In this document: piece by piece, positions 14,675-22,887 of the stretch
Position numbering within the stretch: the stretch's first letter is position 1
How the letters are laid out: the number at the start of each line of letters is the position of its first letter
From: a bacterium
GTDB taxonomy: Bacteria; CLD3; SB21
Length of the DNA stretch: 42,681 nt
Assembly: GCA_008933615.1 (NCBI GenBank)
Contig: WBUR01000035.1
Coordinates: 1-42,681 of the forward strand
Direction: 5' to 3'
Position numbers and translations under genes: made by a program
Notes under the pieces: model-generated
Told to the model about the DNA's origin: nothing
Database searches by the model: none
What the model saw: only the letters and a program-made list of their open reading frames with translations

Positions 14675-15736
14675 TCAGCAAATTCTCGGCAACTGTTCTC
14701 CCGACAGCATATCAACGATTCGCAGACTGCCGATGGACGTTTTCATCACTACATTTTTTGGATGTTCCGAAACTACTTTTCCGATGATCCGAGTGTCCTT
14801 TCCTAACGGATGAGCGCGCATGGCGTTCAGAACTTTCTCCGCGTCTTCCTGCGCGATTAAGGCCAGCAGTTTTCCTTCGTTGGCAATGTACAACGGGTCG
14901 AGGCCGAGAATCTCGCAGGCGCCTTTAACCTCTTCGGTGATAGAAATTTTATCTTCTTCAATATGAATACCGATATTGGCGGTCACGGCAATTTCGTTCA
15001 CCGCGCTGGCAATACCGCCGCGCGTAGGATCGCGGAGAACGTGGATGTTCTTTGTAACACTAAACATCGCTTCGACCAATCCGTTGAGCGCCGCCGTATC
15101 GCTTTCAACCGTTGTTTCAAATGTCAGTCCTTCGCGCGCCGACATGATGGCGATACCATGATCGGCTATGCGGCCGTTGAGTAATATGACGTCGCCGATT
15201 TTCGCATTGAGCGGCGAAATATTTATTCCCTTATCAATAATCCCAATTCCGGAAGTATTGATAAATATCTTATCGCCTTTGCCTTTATCCACCACTTTTG
15301 TATCGCCGGTTACGATTTGAACGCCGGCTTTTTCTGCAGCACGTTTCATGGACAACACGACCTTCCAAAGATCTTCCATTGGAAAACCTTCTTCTAAAAT
15401 AAAACCTGCGGACATATAAAGCGGCTTAGCGCCGCACATGGCAAGGTCATTGACGGTACCGTTGACAGCAAGATCACCGATATCGCCGCCCGGAAAGAAT
15501 ATCGGCTGTACTACGTACGAATCCGTTGAAAAAGCAAAACGATTTCCGCCCGCCTCAAATATTGCGCCATCATGTTCCGCATGCAATAACGGGCTGTCGA
15601 ACTGCGAAAAGAACAATTTTTGTATCAATTGATGAGAGAGGGTTCCGCCGCCGCCGTGCGCGAGCAATACTTTTTCATACTCGCTGATCGGAATGGGGCA
15701 GCCTAAGCCGGAGCCGATGTCCATAGGTTCATTCAT
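14675..15736 (-). CDS. hypE: Hydrogenase maturation protein HypE
   Basis: Converts the carbamoyl group placed on its C-terminal cysteine by HypF into a thiocyanate, the source of the active-site cyanide. The 353-residue product has the PurM/AIR-synthase-like fold with LLAHGGGGTLSHQLI near the N-terminus, the ATP-binding FSTDSYVVQPIFFPGGDIG block, VTGDTKVVDKGKGD and RDPTRGGIASAVNEIA. It ends ...LPRIC, with the essential C-terminal cysteine as the last residue. The ribosome-binding site is weak. An AT-rich inverted repeat separates it from hypD; about 225 bases downstream the sigma-54-type regulator starts. Confidence 0.96.
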   Translation of the reverse strand: MNEPMDIGSGLGCPIPISEYEKVLLAHGGGGTLSHQLIQKLFFSQFDSPLLHAEHDGAIFEAGGNRFAFSTDSYVVQPIFFPGGDIGDLAVNGTVNDLAMCGAKPLYMSAGFILEEGFPMEDLWKVVLSMKRAAEKAGVQIVTGDTKVVDKGKGDKIFINTSGIGIIDKGINISPLNAKIGDVILLNGRIADHGIAIMSAREGLTFETTVESDTAALNGLVEAMFSVTKNIHVLRDPTRGGIASAVNEIAVTANIGIHIEEDKISITEEVKGACEILGLDPLYIANEGKLLALIAQEDAEKVLNAMRAHPLGKDTRIIGKVVSEHPKNVVMKTSIGSLRIVDMLSGEQLPRIC

Positions 15737-15761
15737 GGTTGTTCCGTTTCACAATAATTTC

Positions 15762-15872
15762 CAAATCTCAAAACTCAAATTCCAAATAAATATCAATTTC
15801 AAAACTCCAATTGAAGAACAATTCATGAAACTTCAGTTTGGCATTTGAAACTTATTTGGATTTTGTGATTTG
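15762..15872. repeat. AT-rich imperfect inverted repeat between hypD and hypE
   Basis: The left arm with CAAATCTCAAAA and TCCAAATAAATATC (from 15762) is mirrored on the right by TTATTTGGATTTTGTGATTTG ending at 15872, read in reverse complement. A related element is found between hypF and hypC. Such 'caaatctcaaa' elements are common intergenic repeats in several phyla, known to me from memory. The fold could affect the hypD-hypE transcript. Confidence 0.55.
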
Positions 15873-15896
15873 TTATTTTGACCTTCACGATCCTTT

Positions 15897-16994
15897 CTAA
15901 CCTGTTTTACTGATCTTCCCATAATGGAAATATGCCGCGCAGGCGCCCTCGGACGATACCATTGGCGCGCCGAGCGGATGTTCCGGTGTACATTCTTTTC
16001 CGAACGCGGAACAAGCAATTGGTTTTTTTAATCCCTGCAAAACCTCACCTGCTATGCATATGGAGGACTCGGGTTGAGAGATGTTTTTTACTTTAAAAAT
16101 CTTCTCTGCATCGAACTCCGCGAAAGCTTCTTTTAGCTGATAGCCGCTTTTGGGGATAGTTCCAATGCCGCGCCATTTCCGGTCTACAGTATCGAATATT
16201 TCCGATAGAAGTCTTTTCGCCGGAATATTACCCTCTTTCTGAACCACGCGACTGTATTGATTTTCCACTGTATGTTTTTTTTCTTCCAATTGCTTTACTG
16301 CCAGGCATACCCCATGCAAGATATCTACCGGTTCGAATCCGGTAACGACGATCGGAATTTTGTATTTTGCCGCGAGCGGAATATATTCATCATAACCCAT
16401 TACCGTACACACATGGCCCGCTGCGAGAAATCCCTGAATTTTTGTGAGAGGGGAGGACAAAAGCGCTTCGATAGCGGGCGGAACGAGCACGTGCGAACAA
16501 AGGATCGAAAAGTTTTTTATATTCCGGCGTTTTGCTTCCGCAACGGCCATCGCGTTAGGCGGCGCAGTAGTCTCAAATCCGACGGCGAAGAACACCACTT
16601 TCTTATCCGGATTTTTTTCAGCAAGGAGAACGGCGTCGAGCGGGGAGTAGAGCATTTTAACCTGAAAGCCATTGGCTTTCACGCTTAGCAGATCATTCTT
16701 GGATCCCGGAACTCTGAGCATATCGCCAAACGATGTAAATATCACGTCGTCACGGGAAGCAATCGCGATTGCTTTGTCAATCATTTCAAGCGGAGTCACG
16801 CAGACCGGACATCCGGGGCCGTGAACCAGCGTGATCGAATCGGGCAGAAGATCTTCGATACCGTATTTTAGAATCGTATGCGTCTGCCCGCCGCAAATTT
16901 CCATGATCGTCCATGGTTGCGTGGCTGTTTTTTTGATCAGTTCGGCAAAATGTTTTGCGGCTTTGGCATCGCGGTATTCGTCAATATAGCGCAC
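15897..16994 (-). CDS. hypD: Hydrogenase maturation protein HypD
   Basis: FeS scaffold that, with HypC, assembles the Fe(CN)2CO unit. The 365-residue product has the conserved cysteines C34 in [10 protein letters not shown] and C62/C65 in [11 protein letters not shown], the [11 protein letters not shown] motif and the C-terminal [12 protein letters not shown] region with 4Fe-4S cysteines. Length is normal. The start codon is GTG at 16994, preceded by ACGAGGTGATCC, 11 bases after the hypC stop, so the two are cotranscribed and their products form a complex in known systems. Confidence 0.96.
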   Translation of the reverse strand: MRYIDEYRDAKAAKHFAELIKKTATQPWTIMEICGGQTHTILKYGIEDLLPDSITLVHGPGCPVCVTPLEMIDKAIAIASRDDVIFTSFGDMLRVPGSKNDLLSVKANGFQVKMLYSPLDAVLLAEKNPDKKVVFFAVGFETTAPPNAMAVAEAKRRNIKNFSILCSHVLVPPAIEALLSSPLTKIQGFLAAGHVCTVMGYDEYIPLAAKYKIPIVVTGFEPVDILHGVCLAVKQLEEKKHTVENQYSRVVQKEGNIPAKRLLSEIFDTVDRKWRGIGTIPKSGYQLKEAFAEFDAEKIFKVKNISQPESSICIAGEVLQGLKKPIACSAFGKECTPEHPLGAPMVSSEGACAAYFHYGKISKTG

Positions 16995-17005
16995 GGATCA
17001 CCTCG

Positions 17006-17287
17006 TTACGTTTTAATGGCGGTTTCGGCATTAAATTTCTTCCGTTCCTCCTCTTCCTCGATTAGTTCTCCCATTTCCGTCAGCATGCGCAAAGTTTCTT
17101 CCGCTTCTTTTTCGTCAATTTTACTTAGAGCAAAACCTACGTGCACAAGAACATAATCGCCGATCTTTGCCTCGGGCAGCCATTCGAGGCACACGTCTTT
17201 ACCGACGCCGCCGAAATTAACTTTGGCCATACGAAGCGCGGCCGAATCGTCGATGGAAATTATTTTTCCGGGAACGGCAAGACACAT
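17006..17287 (-). CDS. hypC: Hydrogenase maturation chaperone HypC
   Basis: Small chaperone that carries iron to HypD and to the large subunit. The 93-residue product starts MCLAVPGKIISI, with the essential Cys2, then the barrel strands MAKVNFGGVGKDVCL and GDYVLVHVGFALSKI. It ends in an acidic and then basic tail (EEEEERKKF), somewhat longer than in many HypC. AAGGAGAT before the ATG at 17287 fixes the start. It is tightly coupled to hypD (11-base gap) and separated from hypF by an AT-rich inverted repeat. Confidence 0.96.
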   Translation of the reverse strand: MCLAVPGKIISIDDSAALRMAKVNFGGVGKDVCLEWLPEAKIGDYVLVHVGFALSKIDEKEAEETLRMLTEMGELIEEEEERKKFNAETAIKT

Positions 17288-17318
17288 ATTTATCTCCTTC
17301 TTAATTTAAAAGACTCAC

Positions 17319-17434
17319 CAAAAATCAAATATGAAATATCAAAACTCAAAAGTGAAAATTGGACGATGATGAAATGTTGCCCTTTAGTCTTTTTGATATG
17401 TAATTTTAATTTATGAGATTTGATTTTTTATTTG
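17319..17434. repeat. AT-rich imperfect inverted repeat between hypF and hypC
   Basis: Left arm with AAAAATCAAATATG and ATATCAAAACTC is loosely mirrored on the right by TTTTTGATATG and GAGATTTGATTTTTTATTTG (reverse complement). It resembles the element between hypD and hypE in words and size. It occupies nearly the whole intergenic gap. Confidence 0.5.
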
Positions 17435-17455
17435 CTCCTATTAGGTAAAGTATTC

Positions 17456-19768
17456 CTAAACCAACGAATGTTCCATTTCAGTTTTTGACTTTCTATGCAC
17501 GCTCTGAATAGCGATCGCAACTTGCCCGACTGCAATTCCTCCGTCGTTGGTCGGTATGCGCTGATGCCAGTAGACTTTGAATCCATCGGCTTTTAGGCGC
17601 TGAACCGTTTTTTCCAGCAGAACGGCATTTTGAAAACAACCGCCGCTGAGGATGACTTTTTGGTCGCCGGTCTCTTTTGCCACGGCAACGATCATTTCAG
17701 CCAAAGTATTGTGAAATTTTGCCGCTAGAATTGAGGCCGGAACTTTTCGTCTTAGTTCAATCAAAATTGCTTCGATCATCGGCTGCCAATCGAGGATTAC
17801 GCGTTCTGTACGTCGGAGTTCGAAATCAAAAATTCCTGTAATCGCAGAATCTGCAGCGAATTCGAGCATCATGGCGGACTGTCCTTCATAATTTGTATGT
17901 TGGCGTAAACCGATGAGCGACGCTACGGCGTCAAATAAGCGCCCTGCGCTCGAAGTAATGGGCGAGTTGATCTTCTTTGACAACATCTGATGAATAACAA
18001 TGGCTTCTTCAGATTTAAAATTACTAAGTAATCCCTGATGATCGGTGAAAAGTTGCTCGCCAAACATTTCATACAAAATTCCCACCGCGCAGCGTCGAGG
18101 TTCTTTAACCGCTTTTTCCCCGCCGGGCAATCGGAATTGCCGAAGTTGTGCAACGTGTTTAAATCCGTCGTCATTTGAAATAAAAAATTCACCGCCCCAG
18201 ATCGTTCCGTCATGGCCGTATCCCGTACCGTCCCAGGAAACGCCGAGCGCTTGTCCTTCGATCTGATTTTCCAAACGGCACGCCGCTATATGCGCTTCAT
18301 GATGCTGTACTTGGATGGGATATTCTGCCAAGGTTTCTGCGAATTTACTCGACAGATATTCCGGATGTTTATCACAGGCGATGGTTTTGGGTTTAACATT
18401 ATACAGTTGCCGGAAATCCTGACCCACTTTGAAAAATGTGGTATAAGCTTCCTGCGTTGACAGATCGCCGATATGCTGACTTGTAAAAATATTTTTATCA
18501 ATAGAAATGGCAATAGTGTTTTTTAAGTGCCCGCCAACAGCCATAACGGAAGGGCCTTCGATGCTTTCCATGTGATTAATTGTTATCGGCAACGGCGCAT
18601 ATCCGCGCGCGCGGCGCATGATCATTTCACGGCCCATGACAACACGAACAATAGAATCATCCACATGGCGAACAATCGGTCGGTCATGAACGAGGAAAAA
18701 ATCTGCGATTTCATGTAATCGATTTACCGCTTCATCTTCGGCCGTCGCCATCGGTTCCTCTGATACATTTCCGCTGGTTGCGACGACCGGGAGTTTCAAT
18801 TGGCGCAGAAGAATATGATGCAACGGTGTATAGGGAAGCATCGCGCCTAGATAAGGGTTTTCCGGGGCAACCGAAAGCGATACTTTCGAGCGACGGACAT
18901 TTTCTTTTCTCCGCACTAATACGATTGGCGATTCGGCGGAATGTAACAATCGTTCCTCGAAGTTCGAAATCTCACAGTGTTGTTGAATAGATTTCATAGT
19001 GGGAAACATGACCGCGAACGGTTTTTCCTCGCGTTTTTTTCGTTCGCGTAAACGGCCGATGACCTTATCATCGTCCGCGCGGCAGATCAGTTGATAGCCT
19101 CCCAGGCCTTTCATGGCAACGATCCGGCCGTTTTTTATGGCGTCTACTATAAATTGTATCGCGGTGTCAAGGCCGGCCAGCATATTCCGATCTTTGTCCC
19201 AAACTTCTATATGCGGCCCGCAATCCGGACAAGCGATCGGCTGGGCATGAAAGCGTCGGTCTAACGGATTATCGTATTCATTCTTACATGATTCACACAT
19301 TTTAAATTGTTTCATAGATGTATTCGGACGGTCATACGGCAACGATTCTATAATCGAAAACCGAGGCCCGCAGTGCGTGCAATTGATAAATGGATAAAGA
19401 TACCGGCGGTTTTTCAAATCAAACATTTCCGTGAGGCATTCATCACAAACGGCCAGGTCAGGCATGATAAACGCCGATTTTTTCCCGTTTGAATCGCTTT
19501 CGCGAATCTGAAAATCGATATATCCTGCCGGATCAAGAAATGAAAATTCCATACTATAGATAATCGCATGAGGCGGCTTTTTGAATTGAATTTGTAGTAC
19601 GAAACGGTCTAATATTTCTTTTTCACCTTCTGCTTCAATTAACACGCCGGTTGGTGAATTGAGCACAAAACCCGGCAAACCTACTTCATGCGCAAGTTTA
19701 TAAATAAAAGGGCGAAAACCCACGCCCTGAACTGCTCCCCGGATCGTTATGTGAATACGTGTTTTCAC
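17456..19768 (-). CDS. hypF: Carbamoyltransferase HypF
   Basis: Moves the carbamoyl group of carbamoyl phosphate to the HypE C-terminal cysteine, the first step to cyanide ligands. The 770-residue product has all expected domains: acylphosphatase (RGAVQGVGFRPFIYKLA, 10-26), two zinc-finger units (CDECLTEMF; NCTHCGPRF; CESCKNEYDNP; CPDCGP, about 109-183), a YrdC-like domain (MKGLGGYQLICRADD to VRRKENV) and a C-terminal Kae1-like domain with HHEAHIAACRLEN and LSGGCFQN. Length is normal. The start is GTG at 19768, overlapping the hypB stop as GTGA, showing tight coupling. Confidence 0.96.
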   Translation of the reverse strand: MKTRIHITIRGAVQGVGFRPFIYKLAHEVGLPGFVLNSPTGVLIEAEGEKEILDRFVLQIQFKKPPHAIIYSMEFSFLDPAGYIDFQIRESDSNGKKSAFIMPDLAVCDECLTEMFDLKNRRYLYPFINCTHCGPRFSIIESLPYDRPNTSMKQFKMCESCKNEYDNPLDRRFHAQPIACPDCGPHIEVWDKDRNMLAGLDTAIQFIVDAIKNGRIVAMKGLGGYQLICRADDDKVIGRLRERKKREEKPFAVMFPTMKSIQQHCEISNFEERLLHSAESPIVLVRRKENVRRSKVSLSVAPENPYLGAMLPYTPLHHILLRQLKLPVVATSGNVSEEPMATAEDEAVNRLHEIADFFLVHDRPIVRHVDDSIVRVVMGREMIMRRARGYAPLPITINHMESIEGPSVMAVGGHLKNTIAISIDKNIFTSQHIGDLSTQEAYTTFFKVGQDFRQLYNVKPKTIACDKHPEYLSSKFAETLAEYPIQVQHHEAHIAACRLENQIEGQALGVSWDGTGYGHDGTIWGGEFFISNDDGFKHVAQLRQFRLPGGEKAVKEPRRCAVGILYEMFGEQLFTDHQGLLSNFKSEEAIVIHQMLSKKINSPITSSAGRLFDAVASLIGLRQHTNYEGQSAMMLEFAADSAITGIFDFELRRTERVILDWQPMIEAILIELRRKVPASILAAKFHNTLAEMIVAVAKETGDQKVILSGGCFQNAVLLEKTVQRLKADGFKVYWHQRIPTNDGGIAVGQVAIAIQSVHRKSKTEMEHSLV

Positions 19769-20415
19769 TTTTTTATTTGTGACTCAAGCCAACTGCACCA
19801 TTCGGCCATACCTTTATCTGTTGTGCATGATGTTTCAAAAATTGTCAATGACGGATTGATCGAACGAGCGTTTGTTTTCATTGTCTCAATATTGCAGGGC
19901 AAATAAGGAAGAAGATCGGTTTTGTTGATAATCAGAACGGATGCATTACGAAACATCGCAGGATATTTGAGCGGTTTGTCATCGCCTTCCGTTGTGCTGA
20001 GTACTACTACTTTTGTTGTTTCGCCCAGATCATATCCCGCAGGGCAAACGAGATTGCCTACGTTTTCAATAATTAACATCTGAGTGTCGCTTATATCCAG
20101 TTGATCGAACGCATCCCGCACGAGCGCGGCTTCAAGATGGCATGCGCCGTTGGTAACAATCTGCACAACGGGAATATCCAGCACGTTTATTCTCTGCGCA
20201 TCCAGATCGGTCTGCACATCGCCTTCAATGACTGAAATTTTGACTTTGTTTTTGAGATGATATATAGTTCGTTCGACCAGGCTTGTTTTTCCTGAACCGG
20301 GAGAACTGAGCAAATTGATCGCAAAAATATTTTTTTCGCGAAGCCGATTCCTTATCGTTTGAGCAATCACGTCGTTTTTTTCCAGTACTTTTCGTTCCAA
20401 GGTAATCAGGCTCAT
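19765..20415 (-). CDS. hypB: Nickel-insertion GTPase HypB
   Basis: GTPase that delivers nickel, with HypA, to the hydrogenase large subunit. The 216-residue product has Walker A in SSPGSGKTSL (37-46), the metal-site Cys92 and His93 in NGACHLEA, the IENVGNLVCPAGYDLG block and the NKTDLL guanine-specificity motif. It lacks both the N-terminal CxxCGC nickel motif of E. coli HypB and the histidine-rich stretch of other homologues, so it probably does not store nickel. GGAG before the ATG at 20415 fixes the start, 9 bases after hypA. Confidence 0.96.
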   Translation of the reverse strand: MSLITLERKVLEKNDVIAQTIRNRLREKNIFAINLLSSPGSGKTSLVERTIYHLKNKVKISVIEGDVQTDLDAQRINVLDIPVVQIVTNGACHLEAALVRDAFDQLDISDTQMLIIENVGNLVCPAGYDLGETTKVVVLSTTEGDDKPLKYPAMFRNASVLIINKTDLLPYLPCNIETMKTNARSINPSLTIFETSCTTDKGMAEWCSWLESQIKK

Positions 20416-20424
20416 GGTTGCTCC

Positions 20425-20769
20425 TTAATCGCTAATTTCGATTTCCGATACCTGCAATTCATCACCCGCAATGGTTTTGATGTCAGCGCTTCCGCAAGAC
20501 GGACAGGCAAATATAAAGCCCTCGATTTCAGAAACGACTCGGCAGCCGTTACATTGTAGGGTGATGGGAATATGCTGAATATCCAATTGGGCGCCGTCAA
20601 GAGCCGTATCTTTGGTCAGCGCTTCAAAACAAAACGTAAGCGAATCCGGCAGAATATTGGTCAGTTTGCCAATCTTCAATTTTACCGCTTTTACACAATG
20701 CGTATTCCCGTCCGGTAGATTTTCCTGCACAATACCTATGATTTCCTGAGCGACCGAAAGTTCGTGCAT
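20425..20769 (-). CDS. hypA: Hydrogenase nickel chaperone HypA
   Basis: Binds nickel through its N-terminal Met-His and passes it to HypB and the hydrogenase. The 114-residue product begins MHELSVAQEIIGIV and has the zinc site formed by C73, C76, C89 and C92 (CNGC and CPSC). The ATG at 20769 is chosen over the ATG at 20784, because His2 must follow the initiator Met to bind nickel and the family always starts MHE. It is 15 bases after the stop of the permease gene and 9 bases before hypB. Confidence 0.95.
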   Translation of the reverse strand: MHELSVAQEIIGIVQENLPDGNTHCVKAVKLKIGKLTNILPDSLTFCFEALTKDTALDGAQLDIQHIPITLQCNGCRVVSEIEGFIFACPSCGSADIKTIAGDELQVSEIEISD

Positions 20770-20784
20770 AACGTGCGCCTTCAT

Positions 20785-21450
20785 TTAAATAAAAAACCAA
20801 ACCCCGCCGATAACGATGGAGGCGGTGCTGAATCCGATTAGCAATCGTTGATAAAATTGAATTCCATGTTGAGCGAGCCTTACGGCGATAATTCCCATAG
20901 CCGATGCAAAAGCCATCATGGCGCAAATCGTTCCTGCGCCAAACGCGGCAAGATAAATGGCCGCATCCATACGTGTGGGCAATGCCAGCGCGGGAAGAAT
21001 TCCCAGAAAATGAGAACTGCCTGCAAAGCCATGAATGATGCCGACAACGAATGCCGCGTGCGAATGACGGTGGGCTTTTTCGGAATCGTGCCCGGAGATG
21101 GCATGGGTGTGTACATGAACGTGCTCCGCCCCGTCATGCGCATGATGGTGTGTGTGAATGGTTTTGGAAAGCGCTTTGTGAATGCCCCAGATGCCGATCG
21201 TGATCAGAACAAGTCCGACCAGCCGTTCGCTGTAAGATGAGATAAGGTCGATGGGAATCAGTTCACGTCCGAGTACGGCAAGCAGGCCGACGAGGCCGAC
21301 GCCTGCGGTGTGGCCCAGTCCCCAACGCATACCGATAATCCATGTGGATTTTTTCCCTTCGACGGCAAGCGGTGAGATCGCGGCAAGATGATCGGGACCG
21401 GCCAATACATGTATGGAACCTGCGGCAAATCCCGCGATCGCTGAAATCAT
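20785..21450 (-). CDS. Nickel/cobalt permease-like membrane protein (UreH/NicO type)
   Basis: A 221-residue membrane protein with about six helices. The first helix carries HVLAGPDHLAAI (His14, Asp20, His21), which resembles the H-x4-D-H nickel motif of NicO/NiCoT/UreH transporters, and the second WGLGHTAGVG. A cytoplasmic or periplasmic loop at about 95-132 is rich in histidine (HTHHHAHDGAEHVHVHTH), a likely metal-binding region. AAGGAGG before the ATG at 21450 fixes the start. Its place just before hypA-hypB indicates nickel supply for hydrogenase assembly; the direction and exact metal are inferred, not shown. Confidence 0.85.
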   Translation of the reverse strand: MISAIAGFAAGSIHVLAGPDHLAAISPLAVEGKKSTWIIGMRWGLGHTAGVGLVGLLAVLGRELIPIDLISSYSERLVGLVLITIGIWGIHKALSKTIHTHHHAHDGAEHVHVHTHAISGHDSEKAHRHSHAAFVVGIIHGFAGSSHFLGILPALALPTRMDAAIYLAAFGAGTICAMMAFASAMGIIAVRLAQHGIQFYQRLLIGFSTASIVIGGVWFFI

Positions 21451-21483
21451 GAGTCCTCCTTATGAATCACAAAGGAGTTATTT

Positions 21484-21506
21484 GAAAAACCGATAACCTA
21501 TCGGTT
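21484..21506 (-). terminator. Terminator-like hairpin between the FmdB gene and the nickel permease gene
   Basis: Perfect 8-bp stem AACCGATA (21488-21495) with TATCGGTT (21499-21506), three-base loop, followed on the minus strand by TTTTTC. It lies between the FmdB stop and the permease start, only about 37 bases before that ATG. It may end the FmdB transcript or attenuate read-through into the permease-hyp operon; no promoter is evident in the remaining gap. Confidence 0.55.
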
Positions 21507-21518
21507 AAAAGTCTACGC

Positions 21519-21716
21519 TCAGGTAAAGCTCCCGCTGGAACTGCATACACTTGGTGAAGCCGCAGCTCCGTGAGAATGTTTACTTGCAAAAACAGAAATT
21601 AATTTCTCGTTATCCGCATTTCCGCATCGAGGACATTCCACGTTCTCTTTGGCAGAAAACACGAGCTGTTCGAATTTTTCATCGCACTTCTTACAGCGAT
21701 ATTCAAATACGGGCAT
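21519..21716 (-). CDS. FmdB-family zinc ribbon protein
   Basis: A 65-residue protein with the standard start MPVFEYRCKKCDEKFEQLV and a second knuckle CPRCGN, giving a four-cysteine zinc ribbon, then a Ser/Ala/Gly-rich tail. These proteins (putative regulatory protein FmdB family) are common but of uncertain function. AAAGGT stands before the ATG at 21716. It is first in line upstream of the nickel permease and hyp genes, but a hairpin separates it from them. The tail CSSSGSFT is a common end in this family. Confidence 0.88.
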   Translation of the reverse strand: MPVFEYRCKKCDEKFEQLVFSAKENVECPRCGNADNEKLISVFASKHSHGAAASPSVCSSSGSFT

Positions 21717-21769
21717 GATTTACCTTTGTGTAATAACGCAGTAAAGTAACGAACTTTGATTTAGATGTC

Positions 21770-21785
21770 TATGACAAAAGTCATA
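21770..21785. promoter_or_regulatory. Palindromic operator candidate upstream of the FmdB gene
   Basis: TATGAC-AAAA-GTCATA is a 16-base element with perfect 6-bp half sites, about 55 bases before the FmdB start. Spacing (N4) is like that of FNR/CRP-type sites, but the half-site sequence is not a standard FNR box. The gap to the CPBP gene is short, so it would most naturally act on FmdB and perhaps the hyp operon. Confidence 0.3.
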
Positions 21786-21821
21786 TATTCACATGATTTT
21801 ATGTAATAAGCTAACTTTACC

Positions 21822-22733
21822 TCATCCGGATATGCGGTCTTTTGCCGAAATATTCCACAGTCCAATTATCCCGACTATTAAAAAAGCGATGCCAATGCCC
21901 ACCAAAACCGGTTCAATATGTTTTTCATCGCCATACCAGATTAACGATTCCGGATCGAGATTGTTGAATACAATGACGAGGAAATTATTCATGGCGTGCA
22001 TGATGATAGACGGGATGATACTGCCCGTTCGCCATACGATGACGCCAAGAAATATCGCAATAATGAAAATCTGTACGCCGCCCCAAGGATTAATGTGGAT
22101 CAATGAAAAAACCAAACTTGAAATAACGACGGCCCACACGGCATTCATTTTATTTTCCATAGCTCCCTGGAACATGCCCCGAATCAGCATTTCCTCGCAA
22201 ATTCCTGCAGCGAAGACCGCGGCGAGAATGAGCAACGAGCCGCTCATGAAACCGGTGATCTTGAATTCTTCCTTCATTTTTTCAAGGATTTTGTCGGACA
22301 TTAATTCCGGCGACAAAGCCCCGATCGTGCTGTCGAGATAACTGTTGATCATCGGCGCGATCCAGCGGTCGATCGTGTCCGTGACCACCACCAATCCCAA
22401 AGCTAATACACATGACAAGATCAGCGTTTTTGATGAAACGGGATGAAAACGAAATATAGCTTTAATGGATTTGTTTTCCCTGCGCGTATACCAATAAGCC
22501 GGAACGACAAAACAGATGGTCCCGACCAGCAACCCTATTTTCAAAATGAGGTCTCCAACCCCCTTTCCGGTATCCATCGACGAACTCATAATACCCGCCA
22601 CGGCAAAAAGCATGGTTACAATATATCCAAAAATTACGCTAGCAACCAGCAGACCGGTTGCAGTTGCGGGTAGAAACGGGGACGTGTCCGGTGTTTCCGG
22701 AGCTGTTTTACTTTGAATTTCAGTTTCTATCAT
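21822..22733 (-). CDS. CPBP-family intramembrane metalloprotease
   Basis: A 303-residue protein with about eight membrane helices and the three motifs of the CPBP (Abi/CAAX-like) family: E180-E181-x3-R185 (CEEMLIRGMFQGA), His213 (SLIHINPWGG) and His246 to Asn250 (IMHAMNNFLV). These residues hold the catalytic zinc. The substrate is unknown; members process prenylated proteins, regulate membrane signalling or give immunity to bacteriocins. GAGGAG stands before the ATG at 22733. No peptide or bacteriocin gene is visible nearby. It points away from the PIN gene's operon only by a 154-base gap and may be independent. Confidence 0.88.
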   Translation of the reverse strand: MIETEIQSKTAPETPDTSPFLPATATGLLVASVIFGYIVTMLFAVAGIMSSSMDTGKGVGDLILKIGLLVGTICFVVPAYWYTRRENKSIKAIFRFHPVSSKTLILSCVLALGLVVVTDTIDRWIAPMINSYLDSTIGALSPELMSDKILEKMKEEFKITGFMSGSLLILAAVFAAGICEEMLIRGMFQGAMENKMNAVWAVVISSLVFSLIHINPWGGVQIFIIAIFLGVIVWRTGSIIPSIIMHAMNNFLVIVFNNLDPESLIWYGDEKHIEPVLVGIGIAFLIVGIIGLWNISAKDRISG

Positions 22734-22887
22734 TAACTCTCCTCATATATAGTTACTTTCCCTCCAGTTCATCTGCAATTCTATCCGCGTCCTACAATTT
22801 GCGGAGCGCCCTGATCATGCCACGCTATGGTCGCCGCATGTTGCAGCGAACGATTGCCTGCGTGATGTTATGTGTCGTGCACACGTT

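Noticed and set aside
21451-21821. Nickel/cobalt or cobalamin riboswitch before the permease and hyp genes
   Set aside because: The leader regions are too short and hold only a simple hairpin; no conserved multi-helix pattern was seen.
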